Program-made: the position numbers and the translations under genes
Notes under the pieces: generated by a model
Told to the model about the DNA's origin: nothing
Databases searched by the model: none
What the model saw: the letters and a program-made list of their open reading frames with translations, nothing else
Assembly: GCA_963920705.1 (NCBI GenBank)
Contig: CAWUCO010000207.1
Span: 248,001 to 312,000, forward strand
Length of the DNA: 64,000 nt
From: Odiellus spinosus
Lineage: Eukaryota > Arthropoda > Arachnida > Opiliones > Phalangiidae
Reading direction: 5' to 3'
Shown: one piece after another, positions 1 through 12,054 of the stretch
Layout: the number at the start of each line of letters is the position of its first letter
Numbering within the stretch: position 1 is the first letter of the stretch

Positions 1-784
1 TGTATGATTTCTTGAATTGACCATATTTTTCTTGTTTTTCAACGGATTTTTGAAAACTCTTATTATTTAGACTGTCCATTAATTGCTCTTTCGAATGACT
101 TTGGTTTTGTCTAAATTGCCAAAACGTGACAAATATAAAATTGGTTAAAATTAAGCAAAAACGCTTAAAAATCCAAGATTATATGATTCAAATGGACACA
201 AAACATTTGATTTTTAAGCGATTTAGACAAAATTAACACCACTCGAAAGAGCAAATATTGGTCTATCTAAAAAACAAGAGATTTGGAAAATCCGTTGAAA
301 AACATGGAAAATATGGCCAATTCAAAAAACATCTAATGTCAAAAAGCGAATTTTTAAAATCTAAAATTTGACTATTTTGATATTGTATGGTTTCTTGAAT
401 TGGCCATATTTTTCTTCTTTTTCAACGGATTTTTGAAAACTCTTATTATTTAGACTATCCATTAATTGCTCTTTCGAATGACTTTGGTTTTGTCTAAATT
501 GCCAAAACGTGACAAATATGAAATTGGTTAAAATTAAGCAAAAACGCTTAAAAATCCAAGATTATTGGATTCAAATTGACACAAAACATTTGATTTTTAA
601 GCGATTTAGACAAACTTAAAACCTATCGAAAGAGCAAATATTGGACTATATAAAAAACCAGAGTTTTGGAAAATCCGTTGAAAAACATGGAAAATATGGC
701 CAATTCAAAAAACATCTAATGTCAAAAAGCGAATTTTTAAAATCTAAAATTTGACTATTTTGATATTGTATGGTTTCTTGAATT

Positions 785-3700
785 GGCCATATTTTTCTTG
801 TTTTTCAACGGATTTTTGAAAACTCTTATTATTTAGACTGTCCATTAATTGCTCTTTCGAATGACTTTGGTTTTGTCTAAATTGCCAAAACGTGACAAAT
901 ATAAAATTGGTTAAAATTAAGCAAAAACGCTTAAAAATCCAAGATTATATGATTCAAATGGACACAAAACATTTGATTTTTAAGCGATTTAGACAAAATT
1001 AACACCACTATTGGTCTATCTAAAAAAAAGAGTTTTGGAAAATCCGTTGAAAAACATGGAAAATATGGTCAATTCAAAAAACATCTAATATCAAAAAACG
1101 AATTTTTAAAATCTGAAATTTGACTATTTTGATATTGTATGATTTTTTGAATTGGCCATATTTTTCTTGTTTTTCAACGGATTTTTGAAAACTCTTATTA
1201 TTTAGACTGTCCATTAATTGCTCTTTCGAATGACTTTGGTTTTGTCTAAATTGCCAAAACGTGACAAATATGAAATTGGTTAAAATTAAGCAAAAACGCT
1301 TAAAAATCCAAGATTATTGGATTCAAATTGACACAAAACATTTGATTTTTAAGCGATTTAGACAAACTTAAAACCTATCGAAAGAGCAAATATTGGACAA
1401 TATAAAAAACCAGAGTTTTGGAAAATCCGTTGAAAAACATGGAAAATATGGCAATTCAAAAAACATCTAATGTCAAAAAGCGAATTTTTAAAATCTAAAA
1501 TTTGACTATTTTGATATTGAATGGTTTCTTGAATTGGCCATATTTTTCTTCTTTTTCAACGGATTTTTGAAAACTCTTATTATTTAGACTGTCCATTAAT
1601 TGCTCTTTCGAATGACTTTGGTTTAGTCTAAATTGCCAAAATGTGACAAATATAAAATTGGTTAAAATTAAGCAAAAACGCTTAAAAATCCAAGATTAAT
1701 GGATTCAGATTGACACAAAACATTTGATTTTTAAGCGATTTAGACAAAATCAAAACCTATCGAAAGAGCGCATATTGGTCTATGTAAAAAACAAGAGTTT
1801 TGGCAAATCCGTTGAAAAACATGGAAAATATGGCCAATTCAAAAAACATCTATTATCAAAAAGCGAATTTTTAAAATCTGAAATTTGACTATTTTGATAT
1901 TGTATGGTTTCTTGAATTGGCCATATTTTTCTTGTTTTTCAACGGATTTTTGAAAACTCTTATTATTTAGACTGTCCATTAATTGCTCTTTCGAATGACT
2001 TTGGTTTTGTCTAAATTGCCAAAACGTGACAAATATAAAATTGGTTAAAATTAAGCAAAAACGCTTAAAAATCCAAGATTATATGATTCAAATGGACACA
2101 AAACATTTGATTTTTAAGCGATTTAGACAAAATTAACACCACTCGAAAGAGCAAATATTGGTCTATCTAAGAAACAAGAGATTTGGAAAATCCGTTGAAA
2201 AACATGGAAAATATGGCCAATTCAAAAAACATCTAATGTCAAAAAGCGAATTTTTAAAATCTAAAATTTGACTATTTTGATATTGTATGGTTTCTTGAAT
2301 TGACCATATTTTTCTTCTTTTTCAACGGATTTTTGAAAACTCTTATTATTTAGACTATCCATTAATTGCTCTTTCGAATGACTTTGGTTTTGTCTAAATT
2401 GCCAAAACGTGACAAATATGAAATTGGTGAAAATTAAGCAAAAACGCTTAAAAATCCAAGATTATTGGATTCAAATTGACACAAAACATTTGATTTTTAA
2501 GCGATTTAGACAAACTTAAAACCTATCGAAAGAGCAAATATTGGACTATATAAAAAACCAGAGTTTTGGAAAATCCGTTGAAAAACATGGAAAATATGGC
2601 CAATTCAAAAAACATCTAATGTCAAAAAGCTAATTTTTAAAATCTAAAATTTGACTATTTTGATATTGTATGGTTTCTTGAATTGGCCATATTTTTCTTG
2701 TTTTTCAACGGATTTTTGAAAACTCTTATTATTTAGACTGTCCATTAATTGCTCTTTCGAATGACTTTGGTTTTGTCTAAATTGCCAAAACGTGACAAAT
2801 ATAAAATTGGTTAAAATTAAGCAAAAACGCTTAAAAATCCAAGATTATATGATTCAAATGGACACAAAACATTTGATTTTTAAGCGATTTAGACAAAATT
2901 AACACCACTATTGGTCTATCTAAAAAACAAGAGTTTTGGAAAATCCGTTGAAAAACATGGAAAATATGGTCAATTCAAAAAACATCTAATATCAAAAAAC
3001 GAATTTTTAAAATCTGAAATTTGACTATTTTGATATTGTATGATTTTTTGAATTGGCCATATTTTTCTTGTTTTTCAACGGATTTTTGAAAACTCTTATT
3101 ATTTAGACTGTCCATTAATTGCTCTTTCGAATGACTTTGGTTTTGTCTAAATTGCCAAAACGTGACAAATATAAAATTGGTTAAAATTAAGCAAAAACGC
3201 TTAAAAATCCAAGATTATATGATTCAAATGGACACAAAACATTTGATTTTTAAGCGATTTAGACAAAATTAACACCACTATTGGTCTATCTAAAAAACAA
3301 GAGTTTTGGAAAATCCGTTGAAAAACATGGAAAATATGGTCAATTCAAAAAACATCTAATATCAAAAAACGAATTTTTAAAATCTGAAATTTGACTATTT
3401 TGATATTGTATGATTTTTTGAATTGGCCATATTTTTCTTGTTTTTCAACGGATTTTTGAAAACTCTTATTATTTAGACTGTCCATTAATTGCTCTTTCGA
3501 ATGACTTTGGTTTTGTCTAAATTGCCAAAACGTGACAAATATGAAATTGGTTAAAATTAAGCAAAAACGCTTAAAAATCCAAGATTATTGGATTCAAATT
3601 GACACAAAACATTTGATTTTTAAGCGATTTAGACAAACTTAAAACCTATCGAAAGAGCAAATATTGGACTATATAAAAAACCAGTTTTGGAAAATCCGTT

Positions 3701-5167
3701 GAAAAACATGGAAAATATGGCAATTCAAAAAACATCTAATGTCAAAAAGCGAATTTTTAAAATCTAAAATTTGACTATTTTGATATTGAATGGTTTCTTG
3801 AATTGGCCATATTTTTCTTCTTTTTCAACGGATTTTTGAAAACTCTTATTATTTAGACTGTCCATTAATTGCTCTTTCGAATGACTTTGGTTTAGTCTAA
3901 ATTGCCAAAATGTGACAAATATAAAATTGGTTAAAATTAAGCAAAAACGCTTAAAAATCCAAGATTAATGGATTCAGATTGACACAAAACATTTGATTTT
4001 TAAGCGATTTAGACAAAATCAAAACCTATCGAAAGAGCGCATATTGGTCTATGTAAAAAACAAGAGTTTTGGCAAATCCGTTGAAAAACATGGAAAATAT
4101 GGCCAATTCAAAAAACATCTATTATCAAAAAGCGAATTTTTAAAATCTGAAATTTGACTATTTTGATATTGTATGGTTTCTTGAATTGGCCATATTTTTC
4201 TTGTTTTTCAACGGATTTTTGAAAACTCTTATTATTTAGACTGTCCATTAATTGCTCTTTCGAATGACTTTGGTTTTGTCTAAATTGCCAAAACGTGACA
4301 AATATAAAATTGGTTAAAATTAAGCAAAAACGCTTAAAAATCCAAGATTATATGATTCAAATGGACACAAAACATTTGATTTTTAAGCGATTTAGACAAA
4401 ATTAACACCACTCAAAAGAGCAAATATTGGTCTATCTAAGAAACAAGAGATTTGGAAAATCCGTTGAAAAACATGGAAAATATGGCCAATTCAAAAAACA
4501 TCTAATGTCAAAAAGCGAATTTTTAAAATCTAAAATTTGACTATTTTGATATTGTATGGTTTCTTGAATTGACCATATTTTTCTTCTTTTTCAACGGATT
4601 TTTGAAAACTCTTATTATTTAGACTATCCATTAATTGCTCTTTCGAATGACTTTGGTTTTGTCTAAATTGCCAAAACGTGACAAATATGAAATTGGTGAA
4701 AATTAAGCAAAAACGCTTAAAAATCCAAGATTATTGGATTCAAATTGACACAAAACATTTGATTTTTAAGCGATTTAGACAAACTTAAAACCTATCGAAA
4801 GAGCAAATATTGGACTATATAAAAAACCAGAGTTTTGGAAAATCCGTTGAAAAACATGGAAAATATGGCCAATTCAAAAAACATCTAATGTCAAAAAGCT
4901 AATTTTTAAAATCTAAAATTTGACTATTTTGATATTGTATGGTTTCTTGAATTGGCCATATTTTTCTTGTTTTTCAACGGATTTTTGAAAACTCTTATTA
5001 TTTAGACTGTCCATTAATTGCTCTTTCGAATGACTTTGGTTTTGTCTAAATTGCCAAAACGTGACAAATATAAAATTGGTTAAAATTAAGCAAAAACGCT
5101 TAAAAATCCAAGATTATATGATTCAAATGGACACAAAACATTTGATTTTTAAGCGATTTAGACAAAA
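785..5167 (+). repeat. Six-monomer higher-order repeat, period about 2,270 bp, two copies
   Basis: Rare variants recur at a fixed offset: GGATTCAGAT at 1,701 and 3,970, TCTATCTAAG at 2,162 and 4,431, and the TAATTTTTAA variant at 2,631 and 4,900 are each 2,269 bp apart. Units that lack CGAAAGAGCAAATA also recur (near 1,005 and 3,277, with a neighbouring one near 2,908). Similarity starts near 785/3,055 and ends near 2,897/5,167, where a type-A unit in one copy meets a type-D unit in the other. The offset is about 29 bp short of six full monomers, mainly because of two 15-bp deletions. Bases 1-784 hold two ordinary units of types A and B. Confidence 0.8.
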
Positions 5168-6840
5168 TCAAAACCTATCGAAAGAGCGCATATTGGTCTA
5201 TGTAAAAAACAAGAGTTTTGGCAAATCCGTTGAAAAACATGGAAAATATGGCCAATTCAAAAAACATCTATTATCAAAAAGCGAATTTTTAAAATCTGAA
5301 ATTTGACTATTTTAATATTGTATGGTTTCTTGAATTGGCCATATTTTTCTTGTTTTTCAACGGATTTTTGAAAACTCTTATTATTTAGACTGTCCATTAA
5401 TTGCTCTTTCGAATGACTTTGGTTTTGTCTAAATTGCCAAAACGTGACAAATATAAAATTGGTTAAAATTAAGCAAAAACGCTTAAAAATCCAAGATTAT
5501 ATGATTCAAATGGACACAAAACATTTGATTTTTAAGCGATTTAGACAAAATTAACACCACTCGAAAGAGCGCATATTGGTCTATGTAAAAAACAAGAGTT
5601 TTGGCAAATCCGTTGAAAAACATGGAAAATATGGCCAATTCAAAAAACATCTATTATCAAAAAGCGAATTTTTAAAATCTGAAATTTGACTATTTTGTTA
5701 TTGTATGGTTTCTTGAATTGGCCATATTTTTCTTGTTTTTCAACGGATTTTTGAAAACTCTTATTATTTAGACTGTCCATTAATTGCTCTTTCGAATGAC
5801 TTTGGTTTTGTCTAAATTGCCAAAACGTGACAAATATAAAATTGGTTAAAATTAAGCAAAAACGCTTAAAAATCCAAGATTATATGATTCAAATGGACAC
5901 AAAACATTTGATTTTTAAGCGATTTAGACAAAATTAACACCACTCGAAAGAGCAAATATTGGTCTATCTAAAAAACAAGAGATTTGGAAAATCCGTTGAA
6001 AAACATGGAAAATATGGCCAATTCAAAAAACATCTAATGTCAAAAAGCGAATTTTTAAAATCTAAAATTTGACTATTTTGATATTCTATGGTTTCTTGAA
6101 TTGGCCATATTTTTCTTCTTTTTCATCGGATTTTTGAAAACTATTATTATTTAGACTATCCATTAATTGCTCTTTCGAATGACTTTGGTTTTGTCTAAAT
6201 TGCCAAAACGTGACAAATATGAAATTGGTTAAAATTAAGCAAAAACGCTTAAAAATCCAAGATTATTGGATTCAAATTGACACAAAACATTTGATTTTTA
6301 AGCGATTTAGACAAACTTAAAACCTATCGAAAGAGCAAATATTGGACTATATAAAAAACCAGAGTTTTGGAAAATCCGTTGAAAAACATGGAAAATATGG
6401 CCAATTCAAAAAACATCTAATGTCAAAAAGCTAATTTTTAAAATCTAAAATTTGACTATTTTGATATTGTATGGTTTCTTGAATTGGCCATATTTTTCAT
6501 GTTTTTCAACGGATTTTTGAAAACTCTTATTATTTAGACTGTCCATTAATTGCTCTTTCGAATGACTTTGGTTTTGTCTAAATTGCCAAAACGTGACAAA
6601 TATAAAATTGGTTAAAATTAAGCAAAAACGCTTAAAAATCCAAGATTATATGATTCAAATGGACACAAAACATTTGATTTTTAAGCGATTTAGACAAAAT
6701 CAAAACCTATCGAAAGAGCGCATATTGGTCTTTGTAAAAAACAAGAGTTTTGGCAAATCCGTTGAAAAACATGGAAAATATGGCCAATTCAAAAAACATC
6801 TATTATCAAAAAGCGAATTTTTAAAATCTGAAATTTGACT
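5168..6840 (+). repeat. Mixed left-family monomers (types D, D-like, A, B, D)
   Basis: About four and a half units with no gene. The segment carries rare variants that return 5,362 bp (14 monomers) downstream: AAAACTATTATTATTTAG at about 6,137 and again near 11,499, and CATATTTTTCATG near 6,498 and again near 11,860. These tie it to the 11.5-12.2 kb region as copies of one ancestral block. A private variant, TTCATCGGATTTTTG near 6,123, marks this copy. Confidence 0.75.
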
Positions 6841-8372
6841 ATTTTGATATTGTATGGTTTCTTGAATTGGCCATATTTTTCTTGTTTTTCAACGGATTTT
6901 TGAAAACTCTTATTATTTAGACTGTCCATTAATTGCTCTTTCGAATGACTTTGGTTTTGTCTAAATTGCCAAAACGTGACAAATATAAAATTGGTTAAAA
7001 TTAAGCAAAAACGCTTAAAAATCCAAGATTATATGATTCAAATGGACACAAAACATTTGATTTTTAAGCGATTTAGACAAAATTAACACCACTCGAAAGA
7101 GCAAATATTGGTCTAAGTAAAAAACAAGAGTTTTGGCAAATCCGTTGAAAAACATGGAAAATATGGCCAATTCAAAAAACATCTATTATCAAAAAGCGAA
7201 TTTTTAAAATCTGAAATTTGACTATTTTGATATTGTATGGTTTCTTGAATTGGCCATATTTTTCTTGTTTTTCAACGGATTTTTGAAAACTCTTATTATT
7301 TAGACTGTCCATTAATTGCTCTTTCGAATGACTTTGGTTTAGTCTAAATTGCCAAAATGTGACAAATATAAAATTGGTTAAAATTAAGCAAAAACGCTTA
7401 AAAATCCAAGATTAATGGATTCAAATTGACACAAAACATTTGATTTTTAAGCGATTTAGACAAAATCAAAACCTATCGAAAGAGCGCATATTGGTCTATG
7501 TAAAAAACAAGAGTTTTGGCAAATCCGTTGAAAAACATGGAAAATATGGCCAATTCAAAAAACATCTATTATCAAAAAGCGAATTTTTAAAATCTGAAAT
7601 TTGACTATTTTGATATTGTATGGTTTCTTGAATTGGCCATATTTTTCTTGTTTTTCAACGGATTTTTGAAAACTCTTATTATTTAGACTGTCCATTAATT
7701 GCTCTTTCGAATGACTTTGGTTTTGTCTAAATTGCCAAAACGTGACAAATATAAAATTGGTTAAAATTAAGCAAAAACGCTTAAAAATCCAAGATTATAT
7801 GATTCAAATGGACACAAAACATTTGATTTTTAAGCGATTTAGACAAAATTAACACCACTCGAAAGAGCAAATATTGGTCTAAGTAAAAAACAAGAGTTTT
7901 GGCAAATCCGTTGAAAAACATGGAAAATATGGCCAATTCAAAAAACATCTATTATCAAAAAGCGAATTTTTAAAATCTGAAATTTGACTATTTTGATATT
8001 GTATGGTTTCTTGAATTGGCCATATTTTTCTTGTTTTTCAACGGATTTTTGAAAACTCTTATTATTTAGACTGTCCATTAATTGCTCTTTCGAATGACTT
8101 TGGTTTAGTCTAAATTGCCAAAATGTGACAAATATAAAATTGGTTAAAATTAAGCAAAAACGCTTAAAAATCCAAGATTAATGGATTCAAATTGACACAA
8201 AACATTTGATTTTTAAGCGATTTAGACAAAATCAAAACCTATCGAAAGAGCGCATATTGGTCTATGTAAAAAACAAGAGTTTTGGCAAATCCGTTGAAAA
8301 ACATGGAAAATATGGCCAATTCAAAAAACATCTATTATCAAAAAGCGAATTTTTAAAATCTGAAATTTGACT
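6841..8372 (+). repeat. Two-monomer higher-order repeat, period 766 bp, two copies
   Basis: The variant GTCTAAGTAA occurs at 7,111 and 7,877, and GTTTAGTCTA at 7,337 and 8,103, both exactly 766 bp apart. Each dimer is one D-like unit followed by one type-C unit. The same dimer appears once more at 12,473-12,700, 5,362 bp downstream of the first copy. Copies look essentially identical across the stretch read. Confidence 0.8.
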
Positions 8373-9525
8373 ATTTTGATATTGTATGGTTTCTTGAATT
8401 GGCCATATTTTTCTTGTTTTTCAACGGATTTTTGAAAACTCTTATTATTTAGACTGTCCATTAATTGCTCTTTCGAATGACTTTGGTTTTGTCTAAATTG
8501 CCAAAACGTGACAAATATAAAATTGGTTAAAATTAAGCAAAAACGCTTAAAAATCCAAGATAATATGATTCAAATGGACACAAAACATTTGATTTTTAAG
8601 CGATTTAGACAAAATTAACACCACTCGAAAGAGCAAATATTGGTCTATCTAAAAAACAAGAGATTTGGAAAATCCGTTGAAAAACATGGAAAATATGGCC
8701 AATTCAAAAAACATCTAATGTCAAAAAGCGAATTTTTAAAATCTAAAATTTGACTATTTTGATATTGTATGGTTTCTTGAATTGACCATATTTTTCTTCT
8801 TTTTCAACGGATTTTTGAAAACTCTTATTATTTAGACTATCCATTAATTGCTCTTTCGAATGACTTTGGTTTTGTCTAAATTGCCAAAACGTGACAAATA
8901 TGAAATTGGTTAAAATTAAGCAAAAACGCTTAAAAATCCAAGATTATTGGATTCAAATTGACACAAAACATTTGATTTTTAAGCGATTTAGACAAACTTA
9001 AAACCTATCGAAAGAGCAAATATTGGACTATATAAAAAACCAGAGTTTTGGAAAATCCGTTGAAAAACATGGAAAATATGGCCAATTCAAAAAACATCTA
9101 ATGTCAAAAAGCTAATTTTTAAAATCTAAAATTTGACTATTTTGATATTGTATGGTTTCTTGAATTGGCCATATTTTTCTTGTTTTTCAACGGATTTTTG
9201 AAAACTCTTATTATTTAGACTGTCCATTAATTGCTCTTTCGAATGACTTTGGTTTTGTCTAAATTGCCAAAACGTGACAAATATAAAATTGGTTAAAATT
9301 AAGCAAAAACGCTTAAAAATCCAAGATTATATGATTCAAATGGACACAAAACATTTGATTTTTAAGCGATTTAGACAAAATCAAAACCTATCGAAAGAGC
9401 GCATATTGGTCTATGTAAAAAACAAGAGTTTTGGCAAATCCGTTGAAAAACATGGAAAATATGGCCAATTCAAAAAACATCTATTATCAAAAAGCGAATT
9501 TTTAAAATCTGAAATTTGACTATTT
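8373..9525 (+). repeat. Type A, B and D monomers between two higher-order blocks
   Basis: Three full-length units without a gene. The A unit near 8,560 has the private change CCAAGATAATATG. The D unit (9,274-9,519) is 2,681 bp, exactly seven monomers, from its counterparts at 6,593 and 11,955, but differs from both at one codon-sized position (TCTATG instead of TCTTTG). Confidence 0.7.
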
Positions 9526-12054
9526 TGATATTGTATGGTTTCTTGAATTGGCCATATTTTTCTTGTTTTTCAACGGATTTTTGAAAACTCTTATTATTTA
9601 GACTGTCCATTAATTGCTCTTTCGAATGACTTTGGTTTTGTCTAAATTGCCAAAACGTGACAAATATAAAATTGGTTAAAATTAAGCAAAAACGCTTAAA
9701 AATCCAAGATTATATGATTCAAATGGACACAAAACATTTGATTTTTAAGCGATTTAGACAAAATTAACACCACTCGAAAGAGCGCATATTGGTCTATGTA
9801 AAAAACAAGAGTTTTGGCAAATCCGTTGAAAAACATGGAAAATATGGCCAATTCAAAAAACATCTATTATCAAAAAGCGAATTTTTAAAATCTGAAATTT
9901 GACTATTTTGATATTGTATGGTTTCTTGAATTGGCCATATTTTTCTTGTTTTTCAACGGATTTTTGAAAACTCTTATTATTTAGACTGTCCATTAATTGC
10001 TCTTTCGAATGACTTTGGTTTTGTCTAAATTGCCAAAACGTGACAAATATAAAATTGGTTAAAATTAAGCAAAAACGCTTAAAAATCCAAGATTATATGA
10101 TTCAAATGGACACAAAACATTTGATTTTTAAGCGATTTAGACAAAATTAACACCACTCGAAAGAGCAAATATTGGTCTATCTAAAAAACAAGAGATTTAG
10201 AAAATCCGTTGAAAAACATGGAAAATATGGCCAATTCAAAAAACATCTAATGTCAAAAAGCGAATTTTTAAAATCTAAAATTTGACTATTTTGATATTGT
10301 ATGGTTTCTTGAATTGGCCATATTTTTCTTCTTTTTCAACGGATTTTTGAAAACTATTATTATTTAGACTATCCATTAATTGCTCTTTCGAATGACTTTG
10401 GTTTTGTCTAAATTGCCAAAACGTGACAAATATGAAATTGGTTAAAATTAAGCAAAAACGCTTAAAAATCCAAGATTATTGGATTCAAATTGACACAAAA
10501 CATTTGATTTTTAAGCGATTTAGACAAACTTAAAACCTATCGAAAGAGCAAATATTGGACTATATAAAAAACCAGAGTTTTGGAAAATCCGTTGAAAAAC
10601 ATGGAAAATATGGCCAATTCAAAAAACATCTAATGTCAAAAAGCTAATTTTTAAAATCTAAAATTTGACTATTTTGATATTGTATGGTTTCTTGAATTGG
10701 CCATATTTTTCATGTTTTTCAACGGATTTTTGAAAACTCTTATTATTTAGACTGTCCATTAATTGCTCTTTCGAATGACTTTGGTTTTGTCTAAATTGCC
10801 AAAACGTGACAAATATAAAATTGGTTAAAATTAAGCAAAAACGCTTAAAAATCCAAGATTATATGATTCAAATGGACACAAAACATTTGATTTTTAAGCG
10901 ATTTAGACAAAATTAACACCACTCGAAAGAGCGCATATTGGTCTATGTAAAAAACAAGAGTTTTGGCAAATCCGTTGAAAAACATGGAAAATATGGCCAA
11001 TTCAAAAAACATCTATTATCAAAAAGCGAATTTTTAAAATCTGAAATTTGACTATTTTGATATTGTATGGTTTCTTGAATTGGCCATATTTTTCTTGTTT
11101 TTCAACGGATTTTTGAAAACTCTTATTATTTAGACTGTCCATTAATTGCTCTTTCGAATGACTTTGGTTTTGTCTAAATTGCCAAAACGTGACAAATATA
11201 AAATTGGTTAAAATTAAGCAAAAACGCTTAAAAATCCAAGATTATATGATTCAAATGGACACAAAACATTTGATTTTTAAGCGATTTAGACAAAATTAAC
11301 ACCACTCGAAAGAGCAAATATTGGTCTATCTAAAAAACAAGAGATTTAGAAAATCCGTTGAAAAACATGGAAAATATGGCCAATTCAAAAAACATCTAAT
11401 GTCAAAAAGCGAATTTTTAAAATCTAAAATTTGACTATTTTGATATTGTATGGTTTCTTGAATTGGCCATATTTTTCTTCTTTTTCAACGGATTTTTGAA
11501 AACTATTATTATTTAGACTATCCATTAATTGCTCTTTCGAATGACTTTGGTTTTGTCTAAATTGCCAAAACGTGACAAATATGAAATTGGTTAAAATTAA
11601 GCAAAAACGCTTAAAAATCCAAGATTATTGGATTCAAATTGACACAAAACATTTGATTTTTAAGCGATTTAGACAAACTTAAAACCTATCGAAAGAGCAA
11701 ATATTGGACTATATAAAAAACCAGAGTTTTGGAAAATCCGTTGAAAAACATGGAAAATATGGCCAATTCAAAAATCATCTAATGTCAAAAAGCTAATTTT
11801 TAAAATCTAAAATTTGACTATTTTGATATTGTATGGTTTCTTGAATTGGCCATATTTTTCATGTTTTTCAACGGATTTTTGAAAACTCTTATTATTTAGA
11901 CTGTCCATTAATTGCTCTTTCGAATGACTTTGGTTTTGTCTAAATTGCCAAAACGTGACAAATATAAAATTGGTTAAAATTAAGCAAAAACGCTTAAAAA
12001 TCCAAGATTATATGATTCAAATGGACACAAAACATTTGATTTTTAAGCGATTTA
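9526..12054 (+). repeat. Three-monomer higher-order repeat, period 1,149 bp, about 2.2 copies
   Basis: AGAGATTTAG is found at 10,191 and 11,340, and CATATTTTTCATG near 10,711 and 11,860, all 1,149 bp apart, exactly three units. Each trimer reads D-like hybrid, type A, type B. The match ends where copy 2 switches from AACACCACTCG to AAAACCTATCG near 12,063. Confidence 0.8.

Noticed and set aside
5061-5306. 81-residue lysine-rich open frame repeated across the left array, as a multicopy gene family
   Set aside because: It starts at GTG, is interrupted in most units (all type A and B monomers), has no recognisable domain or signals, and its spread follows the repeat period. Best explained as an accidental frame in an AT-rich satellite.
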